The notes below the pieces were generated by a model. It saw nothing but the letters and a program-made list of their open reading frames with translations. It was not told the DNA's origin and made no database searches. Below are positions 35,982 through 45,600 of a stretch of 64,000 nucleotides of DNA, in pieces. How positions within the stretch are numbered: position 1 is the first letter of the stretch; each line of letters starts with the position of its first letter. Origin of the DNA: Streptomyces orinoci (GTDB lineage Bacteria > Actinomycetota > Actinomycetes > Streptomycetales > Streptomycetaceae). The stretch is taken from assembly GCF_003121295.1 (NCBI RefSeq), contig NZ_PHNC01000015.1, positions 37,589 through 101,588 of the forward strand, read 5' to 3'. The translations under genes were made by a program, and so were the position numbers.

Positions 35982-37964
35982 TTATACCGTCTCTTCCTTG
36001 CGGGGTCCGGGCAGGGGCGGGTTGTACTGGGCGGCCTGGAGTTGGTACAGCTCCCGGTAGCGGCCTTTGTCGAGGGCCATCAGTTCGGTGTGGGTGCCGG
36101 ATTCCACGAGCCGGCCGTCGTGGAGCACGTGGATCAGGTCTGCGGTGGCGGTGGCGGCGAGCCGGTGGGTGATGAGCAGGACGGTGGTGGTGCCGTCGTC
36201 GGTGAACGACCGCAGGGAGTCGAACATGTCGATTTCGGCCTTGGGGTCGAGGGCGGCGGTGGGTTCGTCCACGATCAGCAGGTCCCGCCGGCGGTAGACG
36301 GCTCGTGCGATTCCGATGCGCTGCCATTGGCCGCCTGACAGGCGTACGCCCCGCTCGAAGCCTTTGAGCGCGATGGAGTCCCAGGCGTGCGGCAGTTCTT
36401 CCACCACCTGGCGGATTCCGGCCTGCTCGGCGGCTGCCTCGATTTTTTCCTGGTGCATGGGGCGGGCGGGGTCGCCGATGTGGATGTTGGCGCGTACGGT
36501 CATCGGCCAGCTGCCGACGTCCTGGGGGAGCAGGGCGACCTTGTCGAAGACGCTGTTGCGGTCGGCGTCATGGATCTCGACCCGGTTGTGGAAGACCTTG
36601 CCGCTGGTCGGCAGGTAGAGGCCGGCCACCAGATGGGCCAGTGTGGTCTTGCCGGAGCCGTTCTCCCCGACCAGGGCGACGACTTTGCCCTGGGGGATGG
36701 TCAGGGAGACGCCGCGCAGGGCGTCGCGGGTGGCCCCCGGGTAGCGGAAGGTCACGTCCGCGAGGACGACATCGACGCCCGCACCCTTGACTGTGGCGCC
36801 GTTGTCGGGGATGGCGTGGCGGGCGCCGAGCTTGATGGAGTTGTCCATGTCCGTCAGATACAGCGATTCCTCGCACATGTGGTTGAGCTGGGTGACGATC
36901 TGGTTGAGGTATCCGGTGGCGTTGCGGATGGCGAGAACGGCCGTTCCGGCGGCGGCCAGAGGCATGCCGCCGCTGGTGAGCAGCCACCACAGCAGTGCGT
37001 AGGCGGTGATGCGGGCGGTGCCGGACATGGCCGCTGCGGTGAGTTCCGTTTTCGCTTCGGCGCCGGCCAGGCGGGCCTTTTCCGCTGCCGCAGTGCGGCC
37101 CATGTCCTCCTGGGCGCGGATGAGCAGCCGGCCGGCGCCGTGGACACGCAGTTCCGGGGTGGCGTCGGCGCGGGTGATCGGGTAGAGCAGCACATCGGTG
37201 GCGCGGCGGTGGTCGATCCAGGCGTGCTGGGAGGCGTAGGCGCGGCGCATCACCACCACCGCGCCCCACCAGCGGGGTGCGGCGATCAGGGCGAGGGCGG
37301 CCGGTAGCAGCGGGTGGAGGCAGGCCAGGACCGTGGCGGCGGCTGCCAGGCTCATCAATCCGCTGATGATCCATACCGAGTTGGACAGCATGCGCCGTAC
37401 GGAGTCGGTGCCGTACTGGCCGAGGGCGAGCTGGCGGTGGATGTCCTTGTCCTCCATGGCGGCCATCTCCACGCGCGTCATCATGGTGTAGTACGCGGTC
37501 CGGCAGGAGAGTTCGATCTTCGGGTAGAGGCGGCCTTCGACCTTGACGATCAGGCATCCCAGCAGCACGGAGCCGGCTGAGGAGGCGCCGCCGGCCAGGA
37601 GCGCCGGCAGCGACTCGCGCAGCTTTTCCGGTGTCGGGCCGCTGGCGAAGAGGTGCACCAGGACCTGGTTGGTGGCCACCAGCAGGAAGGCGGACATGGC
37701 GCCGGAGACCAGTTGGGCCGCCGCCAGCACCACCAGGGCCCGGGGGTCCTCGCGCCAGGCGGTGCGGCCGATCATCGCGAGCATGGCCGGGAACTGGCGG
37801 GCCATGGCCCAAAAGCTCATCCGCAGCAGCGGGTTCTCGTACTGAGCCCATGCCTTGTCATGCCGCAGTGCGCCGGAGAACAGCAACTTCTCGCTCTGCG
37901 ACAGGGGAGCATGCGCCTTCTTCGTCACCGGGGTTCTCCCTTCACCGGTCCTGGGCGGGTTCAT
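35982..37964 (-). CDS. ABC transporter, fused permease and ATPase (exporter half-transporter)
   Basis: A 660-residue exporter-type half-transporter. The membrane domain spans about residues 55-380. The nucleotide-binding domain has Walker A GENGSGKTT near residue 431, the signature RLSGGQWQR near 540, Walker B LLIVDEPTAALD near 562 and the H-loop LITHR near 597. ATG at 37964 follows a G-rich ribosome site. Single-gene transporters of this shape often homodimerise and export peptides or lipids. No peptide precursor or second half-transporter was found next to it. Confidence 0.9.
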   Translation of the reverse strand: MNPPRTGEGRTPVTKKAHAPLSQSEKLLFSGALRHDKAWAQYENPLLRMSFWAMARQFPAMLAMIGRTAWREDPRALVVLAAAQLVSGAMSAFLLVATNQVLVHLFASGPTPEKLRESLPALLAGGASSAGSVLLGCLIVKVEGRLYPKIELSCRTAYYTMMTRVEMAAMEDKDIHRQLALGQYGTDSVRRMLSNSVWIISGLMSLAAAATVLACLHPLLPAALALIAAPRWWGAVVVMRRAYASQHAWIDHRRATDVLLYPITRADATPELRVHGAGRLLIRAQEDMGRTAAAEKARLAGAEAKTELTAAAMSGTARITAYALLWWLLTSGGMPLAAAGTAVLAIRNATGYLNQIVTQLNHMCEESLYLTDMDNSIKLGARHAIPDNGATVKGAGVDVVLADVTFRYPGATRDALRGVSLTIPQGKVVALVGENGSGKTTLAHLVAGLYLPTSGKVFHNRVEIHDADRNSVFDKVALLPQDVGSWPMTVRANIHIGDPARPMHQEKIEAAAEQAGIRQVVEELPHAWDSIALKGFERGVRLSGGQWQRIGIARAVYRRRDLLIVDEPTAALDPKAEIDMFDSLRSFTDDGTTTVLLITHRLAATATADLIHVLHDGRLVESGTHTELMALDKGRYRELYQLQAAQYNPPLPGPRKEETV

Positions 37965-39339
37965 GATGCCCCCCAACCGCCTGCCGTGGGTGGTGTGTTG
38001 GCCAGAGGGGCGGTGGGCGGTGATCGGGGCTGTGCCCCCCGACGGCTACGGTCAACGGCGGCGGGCAGGGTGTGGCAGGTTCTCGGGTTGTACGCGGGCG
38101 GTGCGCGTGTCCGCGGCGTCTACGGTCTGCTGCCGCATCCGTCTGTCATCGATGATGGTCGGCCGGCCATGGCGGGGTTGCTGTGACGGGGAGGGTTCCG
38201 GTGGTTGAAGGGCTGTATCCCGGACGGGGGTGGGCCGTGGTTCCTGGGGTGCGGGGGAGTATTGACCGGGTGTGTAAGGGCTTTGGGCCTGCTGTGGACC
38301 GTTGTGGAGCCGGAGTCGTAGGGCGAGGGTGTGCTGGTTTGTGGCCTGGTTTTTGGTAGTGGGCACTGGGCTGCGGCGAGCGCCCGGTAGGCCCCCGCCC
38401 CGCGGGGCTGTTTTCGCATGGGTTTCAAAGGCATTCCCGCGCTGTGGCGTCTTGGCTTCGAAGGCAACTCGCGGTGAAGCCTGTTCATGGCTGCCTTTTC
38501 GTCAGGGAACGTCACCGTATGAGCTGCCCGTGCCGTGATCAGTCCATACACGCGTCCCTACGCGTCTGCGGTGCATGGGAGCGCGGCAAGGTGCAGTCAG
38601 CACGGCAGCCACCACCACGGCCCTTGACCATTCCAGCAACCCCAGACCTCGATAGACCCTCAAACCGCCCGGCTCCGCCCCCGCCCGATGACTGGCCTGG
38701 TATCAGCTGCCGTCGCTGGCGAATCCGGGCCCTGCTACTGGAAGTTGGGCACGGTGTGCCGCCAACTGCCCTGCAGGGTTTCCTTTTACGTCGCTCACCT
38801 GGGAGGGGGCACAGCCTCACGGCAGGCATTTCATGTGCGATCACCCGGAGACCGTCAGTGCCCAGGAGTTTGCCGCCCCGGTCGCCGCCATCAGCGCGCT
38901 CTGCGTCTGCTGTCGCGGGGAATGGCCCAGGCCAGGGGCCAAGGGCTCCGGGAGAGGCCTTTCACGGGCGGGGCAGGGCCGATCCGTGAACTGCTGACGA
39001 CATTCCCGGAGCGTGCCCACGCGCCCGTACGGGCGCTGCGGGGAACTGAGCCTGCGCGTGGTGGGCCGGCCTCGTGTGCACCTGGCAGGCCGGGACCCCC
39101 TCCTGGTGGGATCAACTGGCCGGTGAGCTCGGCGAACCGGGCGCAGCATGCACGCACCAACCGGCAAGTCACGCCCTCCTCATCCCGGGGGGCCGGTCAC
39201 CTTGCCGATCTGGTGACGTTTACGGCGCAGTCAGGCGGCGTCGTCTGGTTGGGCCGAACCAAGACCGGCGACGTGGCCGCGATCGTCGTCACCAGTGGCA
39301 TGGCCGGCGCCAAAGCGTGACATAGCTGCTGCCTCGCCC
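37965..39339. other. Long gene-poor region
   Basis: 1.4 kb upstream of the ABC gene without a supported gene. About 38170-38380 is strongly G+T-rich on the plus strand. At 39195-39300 a plus-strand frame reads HLADLVTFTAQSGGVVWLGR and TGDVAAIVVTSG, faintly like a Phd/YefM antitoxin end, but no start is present. Confidence 0.4.
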
Positions 39340-39600
39340 GGCCAGCGCGGGGACAGCCCCATGCTCATCCCACTCATGCAGGCCCTGCGCCTTGCCCGGA
39401 CCGGTGCCGGACGCCTGCGCACCCGCCCGGAGCGGGCCCGCGGTGACACGACGTACTCCAGCCCTGCCAACCAACCGCGCGTACCTGCGGCAACGCGGTA
39501 TCAAGGCGACGATCCCGGAGCCGGACGACCAGAAGGCCCACCGCCTTCGACGTGCATGGCCGGCGGCCGTCCCGGCCAGCCGGCCTCGATCGGCGCCCTG
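39340..39600 (+). pseudogene. IS5-family transposase, fragment
   Basis: Two frames together give a stretch of an IS5-type DDE transposase: MLIPLMQALRLARTGAGRLR with TRPERARGDTTYSS, then NRAYLRQRGIKATIPEPDDQ and KAHRLRR. This corresponds to the RPRTRPD..ADKAYSS..RAYLRRRGI region of intact relatives. Both ends are lost. An IS110-type remnant follows directly. Confidence 0.8.
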
Positions 39601-40437
39601 CCGCTGACCGTGGCCCGGGACGCGGGCTGCCATGCCGCCTACCTGCTCGGACTGGCCATGCGGCGGATCGCGATCTCTACCCGGCGAGGCCAATACAGAC
39701 GCCCGCGACAGCCCGCGTCATCCCAGACGCCGCCCGCACTATGCCCCACACCCTGCGCGCCCTCGACCTCGCCGACGAGACCGCCGCCCAGCTCACGATG
39801 CTCGTCGGCTTCGACCAGGACCTGGCCGGTGGGCCACCCGCACCGGCAACAGGCTGCCGGGGCCTGCTCCCCGGTTCCCCCTCCCTTGAACGCGTTCTGG
39901 GCCCTCGCCTGGACCACGAGGCCGTGACCTTGCTGCTGGATCGGTTCGGTTTTCCGCAGGCCCTGCGCAAGGCCGGACGACGTCAGCTGGTGAACCTCCT
40001 GCGGCCCAAAGGCCCGTGCATGGCCGGACGCCTGGTGGACGACATCTCCGACGCGTTCGACGAGCAGGCAGTCGTCACCCCCCGGCACCAGCACGCTCGA
40101 CGTGATCGTGCCGTCGCTGGCGCGGTCGCTGGCCGCTGTCCACGAGCAACGCCGGGCCCTGGAAGCCAAGATCGGCGAACTGCTGGACCGCCGCCCGTCT
40201 CACCTCTTATGCCTGCCTTGCCCCGGCGGCGAAGTCCTCCGGGCCCTCCATGCGCGGCGAACACGCATCACGGACCGGAGACCGGCAGCCCCAACGGGCC
40301 GTGTTCCTCTCCGCTTTCGCCGCCCTGCACGACCGCGCCTCGCGCACCTGCGACGGCCGATGCCGGGCGACGGCATCTTCTGCGGGCCCCGCCTGCCCGG
40401 GACAGCCGTCGCATGGCCGGCTCAGGCTTGACGAAGG
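39600..40437 (+). pseudogene. IS110-family transposase, decayed
   Basis: Pieces in successive frames match IS110-type transposases: HTLRALDLADETAAQLTMLV and GFDQDLAG, then LERVLGPRLDHEAVTLLLDR, ALRKAGRRQLVNLLRPKGP, RLVDDISDAFDEQAVV, VPSLARSLAAVHEQRRALEA and the C-terminal RAVFLSAFAALHDRASR. The order is right but several frameshifts and deletions break it. The N-terminal DEDD catalytic part is largely missing. Confidence 0.82.
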
Positions 40438-40584
40438 ACATGGAGGCGGCCCCGCGCTGACTCCAAAACGGAAGCAATGGCTTCGCCATATCTTCTGGGC
40501 CGTGACCGGAAGGGAAGCTTCCTTGCGCACAGTTGATCTAGTGTCCTTCGTGTTCACCGATCATTCGCAGCACGGGGGATTCCT

Positions 40585-41103
40585 ATGTTGACCACCAAGA
40601 AGCGTGTGCTGTCTGCTTTTTCCGCGGTTGCCGCACTCGGCGCGCTCGGCCTGGCGGCGCCGCAGGCGCAGGCAGCCGAGACGATCCACTTCAGCCCGAA
40701 GGCGAGTGCCGCCACCCGCGCGATTGCCAAGGCGGACATCAAGGCCGTGGCTCGTACCAGCAACGTCTGCGGCTCGGGCTGGAACCTCTACAACGCCGAG
40801 CAGCTGCCCGACAACCGTCGTTTTGGCACTCTGTTCACCTACATCAGGGACTCGGGCGGCGGCAGTGACACGCCCACCTGCGCAATCTTCGACAACAACA
40901 CGGGCTCGAAGAAGTACATGAAGGTCAAGCTCTGCTCCAACTACACGGACACCCCGTGTAAGTCGGACGAGGGCTGGTTCAGCGAGTACGCGGGCCCCGT
41001 CTACCAGGACAGGGGCGGCTGCGGTGACGTCTACGCCATCATGAAGGACTCGGCGGGCCATGTGCTCGTCGATGCCAGGCGGACCGCGACCTCCTGCGAC
41101 TGA
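40585..41103 (+). CDS. Small secreted cysteine-containing protein
   Basis: A 172-residue exported protein. The signal peptide (KRVLSAFSAVAALGALGLAA) ends with AQA near residue 31. The mature part has Cys residues in SNVCGSGWNLY, PTCAIFDNN, VKLCSNYTDTPCK, GGCGDVY and TSCD, suggesting three disulfides. ATG follows GGGGGA. No enzyme motif is seen; it resembles small actinomycete secreted proteins of unknown role. A hairpin terminator follows. Confidence 0.85.
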   Translation: MLTTKKRVLSAFSAVAALGALGLAAPQAQAAETIHFSPKASAATRAIAKADIKAVARTSNVCGSGWNLYNAEQLPDNRRFGTLFTYIRDSGGGSDTPTCAIFDNNTGSKKYMKVKLCSNYTDTPCKSDEGWFSEYAGPVYQDRGGCGDVYAIMKDSAGHVLVDARRTATSCD

Positions 41104-41112
41104 CGCAGTGGG

Positions 41113-41156
41113 ACGGCAGCGGGCCTGCACCGGGGGTCGCAGGCCCGCTCTGCCGT
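41113..41156 (+). terminator. Hairpin terminator
   Basis: Arms AGCGGGCCTGC (41118-41128) and GCAGGCCCGCT (41139-41149) pair perfectly around a ten-base loop. ACGGC before and GCCGT after extend the stem past a short bulge. It begins ten bases after the secreted-protein stop, and TTT follows the right arm. Confidence 0.8.
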
Positions 41157-41390
41157 TTCACCAACTCTCCTGCCAGGCTCCGCCCTGGTCAGCTGATGAA
41201 GGACTGGGGGCCGAAGCGGCCCCGTAGCACGAAACCGGCCAGGACGATAGAGACCGGATCCACCACCATGAGCTTGGTCTCGTGACACCGGATTCATGTG
41301 GCCGCCGCGCCAGCACCGTCCCCGACGCCCGCTGCCCGGCAGCGGTCACGCGGGGCGGTTCGGGCGGGTGGAGTCCTGGCGGCGAAGATC

Positions 41391-41935
41391 AGCTGCTCGA
41401 TTAACCCCTGGATGGGTCAGGACAAGCCCGTCGGCCTGCTGTTCGCCCTGGCGCAGTGGGAGGGTCTCCGCGACCGCTACCGCGTCCACACGGTTGAGGA
41501 GCTCGAACCTGTCCCGAACTGCCGGACATGGTCTACGCGGCCAATGGCGCCACGGTTCGTCGGCGGCCGGGTTCTCGGCGCCCGCTTCGCTCGCCCCGGG
41601 CGCGTGGCCGATGCTGCCGGTGCACCTGAAGTGGTTTTGGGTCCACGGGTACGCCCGAGGTGCACAAGCCGGAGCACATCGACGAGGGCGACTTCGCCCG
41701 GGCCGTGCTGAAGGCGGCTCCTCCCCGACGCACTGATCGCGGTCGGGGAAGACGCGGCAGCACCCGGCCTCAACGCGGTCAGCGACGGCCGCCATGTGCT
41801 GCTGCCCCAGGCCGCGGTGGGGCTCTTCGAGCCGCTGCACAAGCGGGGCTCCGAGCCGGTCGGCATGGATCTGGGCGAGCTGCTGAAGGGGGCGGCAGTG
41901 CGAAGTGCTGGACGCAGGAGCTGCGTTGACAGCAG
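41391..41935 (+). pseudogene. Dimethylarginine dimethylaminohydrolase-like (amidinotransferase family), decayed
   Basis: Fragments in order match dimethylargininase-type enzymes: INPWMGQDKPVGLLFALAQW, then in a second frame PDMVYAANGATV, then HKPEHIDEGDFA and, after a large deletion, LNAVSDGRHVLLPQAAVGLF followed by EPVGMDLGELLKGAAV. The usual protein is about 260-280 residues; the middle with the catalytic His is lost, and frames change at least twice. It cannot make an active enzyme. Confidence 0.75.
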
Positions 41936-41960
41936 GGGCCGCTGCCACGCGGTGGCCCCA

Positions 41961-42512
41961 TCAGTGCCGGCCGCATTCGTCCCGGGGGGCGAGGAACGTC
42001 ATGGCGCACACCGCGATCGCGGCAGCCAGGCAGGCCCATCCGATCAGGCTCACCAGGCGCTCGGCAGCGCCTCCGGTCATGGAGTACCGGGTCCCGATGG
42101 CGGCGATCAGGCACAGTGGCAGGGACGCGATCAGCGCACCCCACCACTTGTCCCGGGCCAGAGCCCAGGTGCCCCACAGGCTCACCAGGCCGAGAAAGCC
42201 GAAGGCGAGGACGAGGAGGATCCCGAACAACCATCCGTAGTAGACGGATCCGACGACCAGGCAACCGAACAGGGAGGTGGAGACACACGCCGTGATCGCC
42301 GCATAACGCAGGCGGTTGCGCCGGGAGAGTATCCAGCTCCCCATCAGGCCCGCGAACGCGGCCGGAAGAATTCCGATGGTGGAGGCGAGCGCCACCTGCC
42401 CCGTGGGCAGGCCGGCCGGCAGGGTCACCGCGAGCGGGAACAGCAACGGCACAACGGCCGCGGTCAGGCCACGGGCGGAGAAATAGGACAGGACCATGCT
42501 GAGCTGGGACAC
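41961..42512 (-). CDS. Hypothetical integral membrane protein
   Basis: A 183-residue protein with five to six hydrophobic helices, for example LTAAVVPLLFPLAVTLPAGL, LFGILLVLAFGFLGLVSLWG and LIGWACLAAAIAVCAMTF. No family was recognised. It lies 89 bases downstream of the giant secreted-protein gene on the same strand and may share its transcript. Confidence 0.65.
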   Translation of the reverse strand: MSQLSMVLSYFSARGLTAAVVPLLFPLAVTLPAGLPTGQVALASTIGILPAAFAGLMGSWILSRRNRLRYAAITACVSTSLFGCLVVGSVYYGWLFGILLVLAFGFLGLVSLWGTWALARDKWWGALIASLPLCLIAAIGTRYSMTGGAAERLVSLIGWACLAAAIAVCAMTFLAPRDECGRH

Positions 42513-42601
42513 CCCGGCTCCTCTCCATAGTCGCGCGAGGGCCGCTGCCCCGCGCCGAACGCGGGACAGCGGCCTTGTGCTCGTTGTGCCAAGTCAGCCG
42601 A

Positions 42602-45600
42602 TCAGGGCGTGTACGTCCTGTCGTAGAACTGCTTGTTGTCACAGTACTGGCCGAACTTCGGCCGCTCGTTGGGGTCCGCGAGCAAGGGGATGGCCGTGAT
42701 GTTCCACGGGTTTCCGCCACTGCCACGGGCCGCGGTGTCGCACTTGTCGTACGCGTTGGGCCCGCCGTCCGGCAGACCTGAGAACTTGCGGAAGTCGCCC
42801 TTGCGGACCGGCCCGGAGGACGGGTTGCCCGCGTTGTCGATCGCCTTGCCGTCCTCGAAGAGGTAGAGGTCCGGCATATAGCTTTGGTAGACGAGCCCAT
42901 CCGACGGGTTGGAGTCGGAGTTGGATGCCGTCTGGGTCGACTTCAGCTTGCCGTTCGCGCAGAAGGCGAGGCTCACGTTCTGCCAGATGGGCGGGGCAGC
43001 GTTGAACAGCGATCCGTCGACACCGAGCGAACCGCCGAGAGCGTTCGGAGGGTTGAAGAACATGCTCTTGATGTCACCCGCCAGGGTGGCGACTTCCTGG
43101 GGCATATGCCCGGAGTCGGCCGCCGCCTTCACCGCTTTGCTCCATGCGGCCGCCGAGTCCTGGACACTCTTCTGCGCGACCAACGGCCGGTAGCCGATGG
43201 TGCCACCGCTGATCGAACGCGTCTCGAGGCAGTCTCCCCCGGGGGTGATCCGGGGTCCGGTCACATTGGGGATGTATGCCTGGCCGGGCGTGCTGCCATT
43301 GGCGAGACCGTCCACGTGCGTGCGGTTTCCGCTGTATACGTTGGCGTCCATCTCGTCGTAGGCCAGGTTCGGCGGCGCGATGCCGTAATCCTGCTGGAGC
43401 GCCTTCATAAACGTGAGCATGAAGCCCGGCAGATGGGTGCTGCCGGTCCGGGCTCGCACCGAGACGTCCTCGGAGCCGGGCACGACCTTTCCGTCGTCAC
43501 CTATCAGGTATGCGGCGTCGATATGCGTCTTGATTTTGTGCTTGGTGTCGTCGGTGAAGGAGTTGTCCGGGTCGATGGTGTCGCCCGGCCGCGGCACGGC
43601 GTAGCCCATCCACTCGGCCTCCGAGTGGCCGGCCGGGTGGTTGGTGGGCGAGTCGCCGGCGGCGACCACTTCGTCGTACCAGTCCTTCGCCGCCGCGTAG
43701 GTGTTGTGACCGACACAGGAAGGGCCCGGCGGACCGGTCGGGCACTCACCGACGTCCGTGATACCGCGGGTGTAGCTGTTGTTTCCCGTCCAGTCGGGAC
43801 CGCCATGGCTGCGCTCGACGGCCCAGTTCTTCAGCGTGGTCATGGTCCGCAACGGCGTCTTGAAGAACCACGGGGTGTCAGTGCCGAGGTCCTGGTTCTC
43901 GTCGAAGATCGCCACTGCGTCGAATGTGTGGTGCTCGTACTTGCCGTTCACCGGCACGAAGGCAAGCGCGTCGTATGCGACGTCCAGGTCACCGGAGGTG
44001 GAGTCGCTGGTGACGTTGGAGAGGGAGACCTTGGCGTTGGAACCGAGCTGGAAGTAGCCGACGGTCACCCAGTCGTTGTTGGCCTTCGACTGGTCGATGA
44101 TCTTCTCACGGACCTTGCCGTTCGCGGTCGTGACCTCGTAGTGCGCGCTCTTGGTGGTGTGCGAGGGGTACGGGATGAACGCCTGGATCTTGTAGACATG
44201 ATCGCTGAGCTTGGGCGTCCAGGTGCCGTTGGTCGTCAGGTAGTTGTCCCAGTCGTTGGGCTGACGCGCGTGGGAGAACCAGTAGTGGCCGCCGAAACCG
44301 CCACCTATCTGGTGGAGGTCCTCCTTGGCCTCGTAGTGGTTCTCGTCGTCCTTGCCGAACTGCCAGGAGAACGAACCGTTGCTGGACCAGTTGCGGGAGG
44401 CGCAGCGGTTCTGCGGTGCGTCGTCGGGTTCGTCGTCCACAAGGACGGTGCCGTTGGGCAGCGCGCCGGAGTCGCAGGGGCCGAGCTTCGGGTGAGCGTC
44501 ACCCGGCTCTCCACGGAGCGTCTTGTAGGTGAGGTACTCGTTGCCGCACTGCCGGCCCTGGGAGGAGGGGTCCATGGGGTTCGGCGCGGCGCCGCAGTTC
44601 TGCCAGGTGGTGTCGTGGTGGAACCAGTGGGTGTTGTAGCAGGCGACGGTGTGGCACACCGGGGGATTGACCGGGTCGCAGCCGTTGCTGCTGTCGCAGA
44701 ACGTGCCGAGCGGCGGCTTGATCGCGGCCGAGCGGAACGAGGGCGTCCGCCACCATGCGGCCGAGAATCCGTGCGTATTGCCCTTGTTGATGTTGCCGTT
44801 GTCGTCCCACGAGTGGCCGGCGTCGATGGGATACGCGCCCCAGCCCATCACCTTCTCCTCGTAGGACCAGTTCTGCGGCTTGGCGGCATCCGCGTAGTGG
44901 TTGTTGTCGAGGAACGGGTTGCGGTCGGCAGGGTACTTGGGGTTGGCAGGGTTGTTGGCCCACCCCAGCCCCCAGGCGTCCGGCAGATCCGGGTTGCTGC
45001 CCTGCACATTGAGGCCCGCGTTGTAGTCCCAGACGGCGGCGAACCAGTTCTCCGGATGGGACGGGTCATCGTCGTTCAGCTTGATCTGCGTGCTACCGCT
45101 GTGCAGTTCGTTCCACTTGTCCTGGAGGATTCGCACGGAGTAGGCGATGCCGGTGGCGTAGTCCACGGCGACGGCGCGCTGCTGGTCCGGCGGCAGGAGC
45201 ACCTCGTGCTCCTTGGGGTGCCCGGCGATGCGCATGCCGTCGGTGGCCTGACCGATGCCGTAACCACAGTCGGCATGATCCCAGTTGATCTTCCAGATGC
45301 GCTTGGGGTCATAGCCGGTCTGGCTGGGGTAGATGGAAGTGCCGTAGAAGTTGCCGATCAGCGGGTTGCCGTATTCGCCCGGCTCGGCGTGCGAGCTGGC
45401 CTGCCACAGGTTGGACTCCTGGGCCAGGATGCCCAGCAGGACCTGTGCCGGGACCCGGCCGCCCTTGCCGGTCACGAGGTCGTGCGGCGGGAACATGCCC
45501 TGCGGCGTCCAGGATGCCAGGCCCGAGTTGTGCCAGTTGGAGGGCCGGTTGGCGTATCCGGAGGTCAACTGGCCACGGATGGCCATATCGGCCGCCCACT

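Noticed and set aside
37965..38450. Lanthipeptide or lasso-peptide precursor next to the ABC exporter
   Set aside because: I searched both strands for a short leader-core peptide with Ser/Thr/Cys core and found none I could support.
39195..39320. Phd/YefM-like antitoxin tail
   Set aside because: Only a vague resemblance, no start codon, no ribosome site and no toxin partner.
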